Part shown: piece by piece, positions 48,130 through 57,053 of the stretch
Layout of the letters: each line of letters starts with the position of its first letter
Numbering within the stretch: position 1 is the first letter of the stretch
Assembly: GCF_000364225.2 (NCBI RefSeq)
Contig: NZ_AQFT02000001.1
Span: 3,491,501-3,555,500 of the forward strand
Direction: 5' to 3'
Length of the DNA stretch: 64,000 nt
Source: Eubacterium plexicaudatum ASF492
Lineage (GTDB): Bacteria > Bacillota > Clostridia > Lachnospirales > Lachnospiraceae
Position numbers and translations under genes: made by a program
Notes under the pieces: model-generated
Told to the model about the DNA's origin: nothing
The model's input: only the letters and a program-made list of their open reading frames with translations
The model's database searches: none

Positions 48130-49041
48130 GTGATTCCTATAAAATTTAAGGGAGATGAAAAAGAAACGGTTCATGAGTTATATCATAAGCTGCTCGATGT
48201 CAGTAACCAAAAAGATAAGAAAGATTATATATCACATATTAAATCAATAAATTCATGGTGTTTAAGCAACATTAATATAAATGGCCGTTCATTTACATTT
48301 CCAGAAATAATACAGGCTAGTTATGATACTCTATGGGAAATTGTTAAGAAATATGGAAATAGGTTTCCGGCAATGCCAGACAAGGATAAAAAATTTATGA
48401 CAGAGTATTTATATAATCATAGATTCTCCCAAATAAGGGAAGATTTTTCTGATAAGCTGGAAATAAAAGTCTGTCCATACTGTAACAGGAATTTTGTTAA
48501 TTCAGCTAGCAACAGAACAATGTGTGATCCGGATCATTTTTTTGATAAGAAAGAATATCCTGTCATGGCTGTTTCATTTTATAATCTGGTGCCGGTATGC
48601 CATTCATGCAATCATGTAAAAGGAGTCCAGAAAATATCATATTCTCCGCATAATAAAAAATACAGTACAGATGATCTGCTGACTTTTGAGTTTTATATCA
48701 GCGGAATTGATTTTTTGTCAGATGAAAACCAGATTGAGATTGAAATTATGGATGATACAGTGATTAGAGATAATATAGATAAATTAAGATTACGGGAAGT
48801 ATATCAGGTCCATGCTGATTTAGTACAGGAATGCATAAAAAAAGCCATTGTTTTTCATCTGGATTATCTGAGTTATCTTTATAGAACATATGTTGAGCTG
48901 TTTGAATCAGAAGAAGAATTATATAGGATAGTTTACGGAAACTATCTGGAAGAAATGTCTTATGGGAAAAGGCCGCTGGCAAAACTGACTTCAGATATAA
49001 TGAAAGGGCTGCTAAATTCGTGTTACGGACTGGACTGGTAA
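48130..49041 (+). CDS. HNH endonuclease of a probable ATPase/HNH defence module
   Basis: 303 residues from GTG 48130 (VIPIKFKGDEKETVHELYHK). The frame also extends upstream through the IS end to a GTG at 48112. The HNH/zinc core is clear: KVCPYCNRNFVNSASNR, CDPDHFFDKKEYPVMAVSFY, LVPVCHSCNHVKG. The N-terminal half (FTFPEIIQASYDTLWEIVKK) and C-terminal half (KLRLREVYQVHADLVQECIK) match HNH partners of AAA ATPases as in Septu-type systems; that family link is my recollection. The split ISAs1 shows this gene was inverted here. Before inversion it lay downstream of, and on the same strand as, the ATPase fragment at 53386. Confidence 0.75.
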   Translation: MIPIKFKGDEKETVHELYHKLLDVSNQKDKKDYISHIKSINSWCLSNININGRSFTFPEIIQASYDTLWEIVKKYGNRFPAMPDKDKKFMTEYLYNHRFSQIREDFSDKLEIKVCPYCNRNFVNSASNRTMCDPDHFFDKKEYPVMAVSFYNLVPVCHSCNHVKGVQKISYSPHNKKYSTDDLLTFEFYISGIDFLSDENQIEIEIMDDTVIRDNIDKLRLREVYQVHADLVQECIKKAIVFHLDYLSYLYRTYVELFESEEELYRIVYGNYLEEMSYGKRPLAKLTSDIMKGLLNSCYGLDW

Positions 49042-49142
49042 TATTACAGTGAATCAGCAAGAGAAATGAAATCACGAAAGATGTTGCGATACGCTTGAAT
49101 TGTCTTTGCCAGGGAGACTTGGTCACTGAACAAAATCACAGC

Positions 49143-49300
49143 CATACGGCTTGACCACCGGCTCTGCCGGTGGTTTGGATGAACCCCTCCGGGGCATTTT
49201 TCGGTACCGCCTATAGGCGGTGTCTAAGCAACCCCTTTTTCGGTGCTGCCTATAGGCAGTATTTCACTAACCTCTGGTACTTGGCTGCCTCTTAAAAGAG
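49143..49300 (-). repeat. Stack of short hairpins at the 3' end of the IS200 element
   Basis: In order: ACCACCGGC...GCCGGTGGT, CCCCTCCGGGG, ACCGCCTATAGGCGGT, CTGCCTATAGGCAG and GCCTCTTAAAAGAGGC. At least five consecutive perfect or near-perfect stems within about 160 bases, downstream of tnpA on its strand. Confidence 0.7.
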
Positions 49301-49305
49301 GCTCT

Positions 49306-49716
49306 TTATCCTTCCATTCTACTGCATTCCTCCTGCTCTTCGATGTACTTTTTGATTGTCTCTTCGTTCACTTGCCCAATCGTCTCGGCATAATATCCTC
49401 TTGCCCAAAAATGTCTGCCATACTTGTCCCTGTATTCTGGGTGTCGGTCAAATATCATCAGGGCACTCTTTCCTTTCAATTTTGACATCACTTCCGAGAT
49501 ACTCATCTTGGGCGGAATCGAAACATACAGATGTACATGGTTTGGACATACTCCGCCTTTTATCAATTTTACTCTTGTGATTTTACATACTGTGGACAAT
49601 ATCTCGCCAACCTCTTTCCCAATCTTCCCATACATTACTTTCCGGCGATATTTCGGAATAAAAACAATATGATACGTGCAATTATACTTGGTATGTGCTA
49701 AAATCTGATTATCCAT
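49306..49716 (-). CDS. tnpA: IS200/IS605-family transposase TnpA
   Basis: 136 residues, intact. HUH motif in GGVCPNHVHLYVSIPP and the nucleophile Tyr in ARGYYAETIGQVNEETIKKY. KYNCTYHIVFIPKYRRKVMY is the usual opening. It moves single-stranded DNA using subterminal hairpins. The element probably spans about 49140-49800; exact ends were not determined. No tnpB accompanies it. Confidence 0.9.
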   Translation of the reverse strand: MDNQILAHTKYNCTYHIVFIPKYRRKVMYGKIGKEVGEILSTVCKITRVKLIKGGVCPNHVHLYVSIPPKMSISEVMSKLKGKSALMIFDRHPEYRDKYGRHFWARGYYAETIGQVNEETIKKYIEEQEECSRMEG

Positions 49717-49779
49717 TATGGATACCTCCTGCTATTGTTGATTAGGTTGCCTAGACCCAAATCTATGATAACATGGAGG

Positions 49780-50082
49780 TTTTATTTTTGGTACTTTAGG
49801 GATCGCTACTGCTCACTCTATTCTCCCCAGCTCTGCTGGGGGCTTAATGGACGTTCAGTTAATATACAAAGTGGCGAAGTTAAGAAAGATTTGGATGCTT
49901 TTGAGTGCATCCTCGTTTTCTACAGAAAAGAAAAAGTAAAAAGTAAATTTGTGAATTTATGGGATATTACAATGGGACATTTTTACAAGAAAGTATTTAG
50001 CGCTTCTTATTCAGAGAGGAGAGTCCAGATGACACGGGCCGATAAGTCGAATAGATGGAATCAATAAAAACGAACTTATAAG
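49780..50082. other. No gene recognised
   Basis: Between the IS200 element and the non-coding repeat. A plus-strand frame (about 49735-50067) includes KVKSKFVNLWDITMGHFYKK but has no start with a ribosome binding site and no known motif. Confidence 0.35.
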
Positions 50083-50366
50083 GAACAAATGTTTGTGACA
50101 ATAACTTATCACCAATTTTAAGCCGACTTAGCATTAATTTACCTCAACCCCAACGAAGTTATGCGGGTTACAGCGATTTTCGCCGAAAAAAACTTAAAAT
50201 TTTTTGTGACATTAACTTGACTCAATCGGGATGGGGGAGGCTGGATTTGTATAAGACGTTTGAGAATTTTCGGAATGTGTGATTATTGAAAAATGCTCTT
50301 TTCTTCAATAATATGTGAGCTGCTATCAGCGGAATGCCTGTAAAAGCAAGGCGTTCTGCTGATTTT
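50083..50366 (+). repeat. About 290-bp non-coding repeat, copy 2
   Basis: Plus-strand copy of the element at 41321-41613. It ends with AGCGGAATGCCT...AGGCGTTCTGCT followed by GATTTTATTATTTT, a terminator-like end. Because the 48.1-51.7 kb segment was inverted, the two copies were originally direct repeats. Confidence 0.7.
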
Positions 50367-50408
50367 ATTATTTTACAGAGTATATTTTACCGCTATTAGA
50401 TGGTTTTA

Positions 50409-51730
50409 CACGGTAAACGCAGGTTTTATAAACTTTTTATAAATTTGGAGATATCAGTTTTCACGATTAAAACTATACGTAAAGATGCGATGGTTAAATT
50501 ATTTTGCGTATAATAACTAGACATGGGGTTCTGCCATGTGTTAAACGATGTATTTAATTCGTACCCTCTATTTTATTCCAGTATTTAATCCGCCCAATAC
50601 TTTATAAAGGTAAGCCATGTCATACCCGCATTTCTTTCTTTTGCTGGCAATCCCCATCTTACAGCTTTTTTCCTGTTTTAGCAGATTTACTCCTATATGG
50701 CGTGCCATATTCATGTTTTCTGCTGCATTTCCAGCCCTGATCCGGCTTTCATCCTCCCTGAACGCGATATCAAGCACCCAGTGCAGGCTGTTTTCAATCC
50801 CCCAGTGTGCCCTTTCACTTTTCCCATATTCTGCGGCTGTCATTCCTTTCCTGCTGTATATGGCGTAATTTACAGCTGTTACGGTATTCCCTTTTTCCGT
50901 TACTGTAGATACACATGCCCCAATACCTGCAAGGCCCTCCCACTCCGGATGCCTCTGCCTGAGCCATTCAATATCATTTTCAACGTAATACTCCCTCTTT
51001 TCTATCCTCCCGTGCTCCTTACACAGATCTTTATAGTAACGCTCCGCCTTTTCCAGGGCATCTTTCTTTTCCGTAAATACATCTTTTTCAAAATACTCCC
51101 GGATATCGTCCATAAGTGTCTGCTGGTTCCCTTTCACCTGCAGGATATAATCTGCGTTTTTGTGAATGATCTTGCGGGCGATCTCTTTCTGCGTTCCCAT
51201 CGCATCCATTGTGACAATACACCCTTCCAGGCACAGAATGTCCAAAAGCTCCGGTATTGTCTTTATCTCGTTTGTTTTTTCATCCACACACAACTGGCCC
51301 AGTACAAGGGATGATTCTACTGCCCATGCGCTGACCGTGTGGATCGGTTTGATATCCCCTGCTTCTTCCCTGCTGCGCCTTGCTGTTTTACCATCAATCG
51401 CCACTACGCCTTTTACTTTGCCTGACACGGCGCTGGCCCACCGGAAAAATGCATCATGGAATTTTTCCGGCTCGATCATCCGGAAAACCCTGTTTATCGT
51501 ATCATGGGAAGGAATGCCGCCTGGCAGTTCAAGGAACGTTCCCAGCCATTGTTTTTTAGAAGCCGCCCAGTCTGCAATCTCATTCCAGGTATCCATCCCT
51601 GCAAGGACAGCTGTGACAGCGATAATGATAATATCAAGAAATTTGTGTCTTTGGTTGTATGGAGCCCTTGGATCTGGGATTTCACGCATACAATCGATCA
51701 GTAAAATATCTTTTTTCTCTTTTTCCATAA
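50409..51730 (-). mobile_element. Body and right end of the split ISAs1 element (inverted)
   Basis: Outer end CACGGTAAACGCAGGTTTTA (50409-50428), preceded by GATGGTTTTA, the reverse complement of TAAAACCATC at 46335-46344. The 5' end is cut at the IS1380 copy B boundary, three bases upstream of the transposase start codon. Confidence 0.85.
50568..51728 (-). CDS. ISAs1-family transposase
   Basis: 386 residues, intact; ATG 51728. Motifs: FLDIIIIAVTAVLAGMDTWN, GVVAIDGKTARRSREEAGDI (Asp), GCIVTMDAMGTQKEIARKII (Asp) and WGIENSLHWVLDIAFREDES (Glu). The ribosome binding site (AAGGAA) and promoter lie on the other side of the inversion, at 46425-46471, so the gene is separated from its own promoter. 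Confidence 0.9.
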   Translation of the reverse strand: MEKEKKDILLIDCMREIPDPRAPYNQRHKFLDIIIIAVTAVLAGMDTWNEIADWAASKKQWLGTFLELPGGIPSHDTINRVFRMIEPEKFHDAFFRWASAVSGKVKGVVAIDGKTARRSREEAGDIKPIHTVSAWAVESSLVLGQLCVDEKTNEIKTIPELLDILCLEGCIVTMDAMGTQKEIARKIIHKNADYILQVKGNQQTLMDDIREYFEKDVFTEKKDALEKAERYYKDLCKEHGRIEKREYYVENDIEWLRQRHPEWEGLAGIGACVSTVTEKGNTVTAVNYAIYSRKGMTAAEYGKSERAHWGIENSLHWVLDIAFREDESRIRAGNAAENMNMARHIGVNLLKQEKSCKMGIASKRKKCGYDMAYLYKVLGGLNTGIK

Positions 51731-53385
51731 TCCCGAATTATTCACGGCAGTATAAACTCACATAAAATCCGCCGTAGTTACCATTACAATCACTCCTGAT
51801 ACCTCACTCTGTCGCAAGATAGCCTAAAAATGGGCAGACTTCTCCTATGATAGGGTTAGAAATTTATTGTGGCTGTCAAGGTCCATTAACAGTTGTTATT
51901 CCAACTGTGGCTGCAGGTTACGGATGTTTTCCAGTGTCTCGTAGAATTCTTTCTTGTAGGGACAGCTGCTGCATAGCTTGAAATATTTATATCGTGCTGA
52001 TTTTACCACTCTTGCGGCTATCTTCAGCAGTTTTAATCGTATGGTATCAATGCGCTGTTTTCTCATGCTGACAGCAAGCGCCAATCGTCTAAACCAATTG
52101 AATAGGTTATAAGCTAACGCATGAACCAGAAGGCGGTTCGCGTTTACCAGCTTTGAGGAACTGCTTACAGAGGCAAAGTCAAAACCGCTTTTGCATTCCT
52201 TGATGAAATTTTCCATTTTGCCTCTTCCGCAATAGAACTGGATCACCTGATAAGGTTCCATTTCCAGTGTTGTGACAATAAAGGTATACAGATGGACCAT
52301 CTGCCCATACGGCTTTTCTATTTTAAAGACCACCCTGCGTGGATGGTTCCATGAACCGGCCTGGTACAGGAATTCCCCATACTCGACGGCGTAATCTACC
52401 TGGTTGAATTTCGTTGCGCGGTACAGTGCCTGGTTTTCCTCTTCTGCCAATTCACGGAGTTTTGCGTTCTCCTTGAGCCGGATGGCATATTTGCAGTTTT
52501 TATCTTCAAGAACTTCATACAGGTCTGGTGACGCAAAGCCACTGTCACCGCGAAGAAAAAGCGGCATATCCGGGAAATCGCAGAGAAATTCATCCAGAAG
52601 GGACTTCATAAAAATATCTGCCTCTTTGCTGCAATACATGGTGCCGTCACGAAGCTGTGCTTTTAGCAGATCGCCGGTCAGCCCGTCGTAGCATAACAGC
52701 GGATGATAACCGTGGGCCTGATAATGGTAGTTGAAACCTTCCCCTTCCTGATTCCCATAGACATCAAGAAGTGTGGAATCAATATCAAAAAGCATGAATT
52801 CCGGTTTCTTTATGGAATAGATGACTTTACGGAGTTCACGGGTGATCTGGTTTAACTGGCTGATCGTATCTCCATCCATGCGGTTAAAAAAGCGTGACAG
52901 GGTAGGCTGGGATGCCAGGGCATCCTTCTCTAAAATAACTGTCATAACAGGTTCGTTTGTCAGTTCGTCCGCACAGTCATCCTCAAAGTAGGAACTGATA
53001 ATCTGGTAAATTACCTGCATCAGATTCGTATCATCCTTATGGACGCGGAACCAAGCGGTATCATTGGTTTTGAACATACGGTTAACGAGCTTGACCGCTC
53101 CAATCTTAAACAGGAACTCTTTGAACAGGAGAAGTCCTGCATCGGAGGATAAATCGCCTCCGTCAAAATTAATTTTAATCTGTCTATTGCTTTCTAAGCT
53201 TACAGTGTTTAAAATATCCATATAAAGACCCTTTCTTTGGTTTTGATTTGGAGTAGACACCTAAATTTTACCATAGATAGAGGTCTTTTTCTATTCACTA
53301 AATAAGTGAAAAGCAATATTCATTTAAAATACAGTAACTATGCGGGTTTCAGCAGTTAATGCTGTTATTCCGTGAATAATTCAGG
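51731..53385 (-). mobile_element. IS1380-family element (type a, copy B)
   Basis: Inverted relative to copy A; ends CCCGAATTATTCACGG (51732-51747) and complement of CCTGAATTATTCACGG (53370-53385). It truncates an ATPase gene on its right and abuts the ISAs1 body on its left. Confidence 0.85.
51896..53221 (-). CDS. IS1380-family transposase (type a, copy B)
   Basis: 441 residues from ATG 53221 after AAAGGG. Differs from copy A at a handful of positions (for example DILNTVSLESNRQ, LLDVYGNQ, EFLYQAGSW). All three catalytic residues are present. Confidence 0.9.
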   Translation of the reverse strand: MDILNTVSLESNRQIKINFDGGDLSSDAGLLLFKEFLFKIGAVKLVNRMFKTNDTAWFRVHKDDTNLMQVIYQIISSYFEDDCADELTNEPVMTVILEKDALASQPTLSRFFNRMDGDTISQLNQITRELRKVIYSIKKPEFMLFDIDSTLLDVYGNQEGEGFNYHYQAHGYHPLLCYDGLTGDLLKAQLRDGTMYCSKEADIFMKSLLDEFLCDFPDMPLFLRGDSGFASPDLYEVLEDKNCKYAIRLKENAKLRELAEEENQALYRATKFNQVDYAVEYGEFLYQAGSWNHPRRVVFKIEKPYGQMVHLYTFIVTTLEMEPYQVIQFYCGRGKMENFIKECKSGFDFASVSSSSKLVNANRLLVHALAYNLFNWFRRLALAVSMRKQRIDTIRLKLLKIAARVVKSARYKYFKLCSSCPYKKEFYETLENIRNLQPQLE

Positions 53386-53948
53386 TTAAGATATATTTTA
53401 TCAATACTCTTATCCGTAGCAATACCGTTCCATGCAGGATACATGCCGTTCGTCAGACATATTCTGCTTATATTTCTGAAACCTGTATTATTTCTAACCA
53501 TTTCTGTTAATTTTTCGGATCTCTCAAACAGGCCAATATCTTTGACGTCAGTAAAATTGCTAAATCTTTCTATATTATGATAACAAATTAACTCATCATT
53601 TTCTATGCATACAGCAATATACATGTCTTTTTCATATGCTTCTTCATAATAATTTACATATTCCGGTTCACATTTAATTTTTCTCATTCCCAAATAATCC
53701 ATTACCAGCTTATTAAGCAGTGTCGTTTTTCCTGATCCATTTTCTCCAACAATGGCCGTTATATTTGTTATGCAGGAACTGCTGTCAAAAAAATTCTCTG
53801 GCAATGTATTCTTACAACTATTCTGCCTCAGTTCATACCTTTCATTATGAAATGTTACATAAAAATTATAATTAGAAGAAAAATTAAATCCTTCATTCCT
53901 GATAAAATCACCTGTAGAACCGACTATATATATAAATATCAATTCCAT
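53386..53948 (-). pseudogene. AAA-family ATPase, N-terminal fragment (probable defence-module ATPase)
   Basis: ATG 53948 after GAGGT gives MELIFIYIVGSTGDFIRNEG. The Walker A motif is complete (ITAIVGENGSGKTTLLNKLV). The remaining visible part is beta-rich (YIAVCIENDELICYHNIERF). About 188 residues precede the IS1380 copy B insertion at 53385; Walker B, signature and C-terminal parts are lost. SMC/OLD-like ATPases starting this way commonly pair with HNH nucleases such as the one at 48130. Confidence 0.7.
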
Positions 53949-53990
53949 TATATACCTCACACTAAATATTTTTCTTAATAATAATACCAC

Positions 53991-54389
53991 ATCCGTCTTC
54001 TTTTAACCATAACAACATTTCTGTCTAAAACGGCTTTCTATAAACAAACAGAAAACTTACAATACATGCGAAAAGACATTCGCTCCTGCCAGCAAATGTC
54101 TTTTCCTTGATTTATGATTCTTAATAATATTTCCAAGCCCAGCTTTTTAAACCATTGCAAATTTTCACTTTCTCATTATTTAAGCGAGTCCGCTGCATTC
54201 TCCTTAAAATTCCATACATGTAGCCCAGCAAACTAAAGTTCCTTTCTCCCGCACAAAAACGTCAAATTAAAATCTCAGGTTTCAAATACTGTCTATAAAA
54301 GTGTGCTGCAGGAGGCGGCACATTTTCTTCTTGACCATCCCATGTCATTCCGATATAGTTTTTATGGAACAAAAAAAAGAGAAAGAACA
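53991..54389. other. No gene seen
   Basis: About 400 AT-rich bases between the ATPase start and the truncated IS66. A loose hairpin (AAGACATTCGC...GCAAATGTCTT near 54070-54106) could end rightward transcription. Confidence 0.4.
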
Positions 54390-55907
54390 GTAAGCGATGA
54401 ACAACCTACCGTTCCCCTGATGATATGTTTAGGTGTAAAATAGTTTATAGCGGCAGCTGAGGCTTGTTTTCAGGTGTTATCGTTTCAACATCAATCAGCC
54501 CTGTACAGTGTTCTTTGATAAAACTGCTCCATGGAAGAAGTATTTCAACCGCAGCAGGATCATCTTTATGATCGGGCATATACAGCAGCAGGATATAAAG
54601 ATACTGGAATACATTTAATTTATTGGCCTTTGCAGTTTCTATCATGCTGTAAACAAGCGCACCTGCTTTAGCACCCGCAACGGATGTATGGAACAGGGAA
54701 TTTTTCCTTCCGATGGCATAAGATTTTGCACGCCGCTCCGCTGCATTGTTTGACAATTCGCATCTGCCGTCCAACAGATAGCTCTGCAGCGTTTCTCTGT
54801 GGTTTATCGCGTAATTGACAGCTTTTTCCAGCTTGCTGCCGCCGAGCGGCTTTAGTGTTTCGACCCATGCCCAGAACTTTTCCCAGACAGGCGGCTCCTT
54901 TTCCAGGCGTTTTGCTTTCCGCAGGTCCGGTTCCATGCCTTTGAGCCCTTTTTCAATGAAAAAGAGCTTGTTGAAGAACATGAGCCCGATTTCAGCCGGG
55001 ATTATGCTTTTCATTTGTTCCGGGCCTGGAAGCGGGATGTCTTTTACTTCCGTTTCTGAATTTATGTCCAGCAGTTTCAACTGCTTCTGCCGCTCTGTCG
55101 GGAGGGCTTCGTAAAACTTCCTGCGGCAGTGTGCGCAGCACACAGCGAGTATTACATCTTCTACCTTGTTATAGCCGCTGTACCCGTCGCACTGTACGAT
55201 GCCGGAAAATCCATCCAGGAATGCCTTTGGAAAATCCCCGCTGCGCCCCGCCTGGTATTCGTAAAGCACGATCGGCGGCAGGCCATCGCTTCCGCTTAAA
55301 TACAGCCACATATACGAAGTGGATTCTGCGGCCCTCCCTTTTTCACGCAGCACCTGGCATGTGGTTTCATCCGCATGGATGACCCCTCTCTGCAGGAGGA
55401 GTCCATGCAGACGGTCATATACCGGCTGGAAATATTCCAGGGCGCATCTGATATACCAGTTCGCCATGGTCTCACGAGGCAGTTTCAGGCCAAGCTGGGC
55501 CATGCAGGCTTCCTGGCGGTAGTATGGGACACTTGCAAAGCTTTTATCAAACATGACATATGCTACAGCAGACGGCGATGCCAGGCTGTGCGGCAGCAAA
55601 GGCGCAGGCGTTTGCGCCTGTACGATCGTCCCGTCACCGTCCTTACGGCATTCCGGACAGATCAGCTCCTCCTGCATATAACGGACACGTTCCACTTTTG
55701 CCGGGGTTATGCGCAGCTCTGTGCGGACTTCCTTACGCCCGAGCGGCATCATTTCCGCATTGCAGTACGGACAGCGGCGGTCTTTGTCCGGGACAGGTAT
55801 AACGACATCACGGACAGGGATGTCTGCATAGCGTTCATCCCTTGTTGTTTTTTTCTTTTTTGCCTGTGTGTGTTCTTTTACCGTTGTTTTTGAGGCTGGA
55901 TCTTCTA
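54390..55907 (-). mobile_element. 5'-truncated IS66 element
   Basis: The outer end GTAAGCGATGAACAACCTAC (54390-54409) equals the right end of the complete IS66 at 58302-61255. Identity with that copy stops at about 55907, where an IS110 transposase begins, so tnpA, tnpB and the start of tnpC are missing. Confidence 0.85.
54445..55907 (-). pseudogene. IS66 transposase TnpC, N-terminally truncated
   Basis: Matches residues from about 85 to the end of the complete TnpC at 59488 with few substitutions. Catalytic parts are present (LLQRGVIHADETTCQVLREK; GIVQCDGYSGYNKVEDVILA; RCELSNNAAERRAKSYAIGR), but the N-terminal zipper and start codon are gone. Confidence 0.85.
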
Positions 55908-56912
55908 TATGTGAAAGCTATCAAAGGCAAGAAAACCGACAAAAAGGATTCCAAATGGATTGCCGACCTCTACAAGTTTGATCTGGTCAGATGCTCTTTT
56001 ATCCCTCCAAAAGATTTCCGGCAACTCCGGGAACTTGCCAGATACCGTTTTAAACTGGTCTGCATGAAATCCTCGGAAAAGAACCGCATCCGGAACTGCA
56101 TGACAGTTTCAAACATTGGGATCGCAAGCGTTCTCAAAGACCCTTTCTGTAAAACAGCCACTGAGATCATGTCCTATCTACTGGAACATACCTCAGACAC
56201 GATCGATGAAAAGGCTGTCCGCAGACTGATCAAAAAAGGGACAAAAGCCACATCAAACGAAATCATTGAGGCGATCAAAGGCTATAACATTGAAACGGAT
56301 CAGGCAAAAAAACTGGAACTTGCCCGCAACCATCTGAATTACCTTGAAGATATGATCACCCAGACAGAAGTCGAGCTCTATGTCCGCATAAAACCTTATT
56401 ACGAATTTGTGGAATTCGTAAGCACAATGCCAGGCATGACTCAGCTAAGTACCACCATTGTCCTGGCTGAAACCGGAGTCGATATGGAAATCTTTGATGA
56501 CGCCGGACATCTCTGTTCCTGGTGTGGACTTTCCCCTGCCAATAATGAATCCGCCGGGAAGAAAAAATCTGTCCGGATCGCAAAAGCTGGCGATTATCTG
56601 AAACCTGTAATGGTTCAGTGCGCCCTTTCCGCCGTAAGAAGCAGGAAACAGCCTTATTTTGCAGTTAAATATAACGCAATCAAAAAGCGCCGTGGACATA
56701 AAAAAGCAATGATTGCCATAGCCCGCATGATGATGGTCTGTATTTACCATATGATCTCTGAAAAGAAACCATTTGCGCCAACGGACTATGAAGAATTAAT
56801 AGATAGCCGTGAGCAGAAAAAACGGGTTGTTTTAAACGAAGAAAATGCTTTGGCATTTCTTGCCGCCCAAGGTTACGATATATCTCAATTAGTTAAATGC
56901 AACGATAACTAG
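55908..56912 (+). pseudogene. IS110-family transposase, N-terminally truncated
   Basis: Begins abruptly at the IS66 junction with VKAIKGKKTDKKDSKWIADL and runs to the stop at 56912. The Transposase_20 region with PGMTQLSTTIVLAETGVDME, HLCSWCGLSPANNESAGKKK and the catalytic Ser region is present. About 110 N-terminal residues with the first DEDD acidic residues are missing, so it should be inactive. Confidence 0.85.
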
Positions 56913-57053
56913 TTCAAACTAGAACATATATTCGTTTTCAGGGGAGTTTTTGACTCCTTAGTGAAGTGCGCCCAAAAATATACTTTTTCTTTCACCCTTT
57001 TCCTCCCGTTTCTGCCCCATAATGGGGGAAAACCACTTAAGGAGGACATTTCT

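Noticed and set aside
49735..50067. Plus-strand frame between the IS200 element and the non-coding repeat
   Set aside because: Crosses the IS200 boundary, lacks a ribosome binding site and has no recognizable domain.
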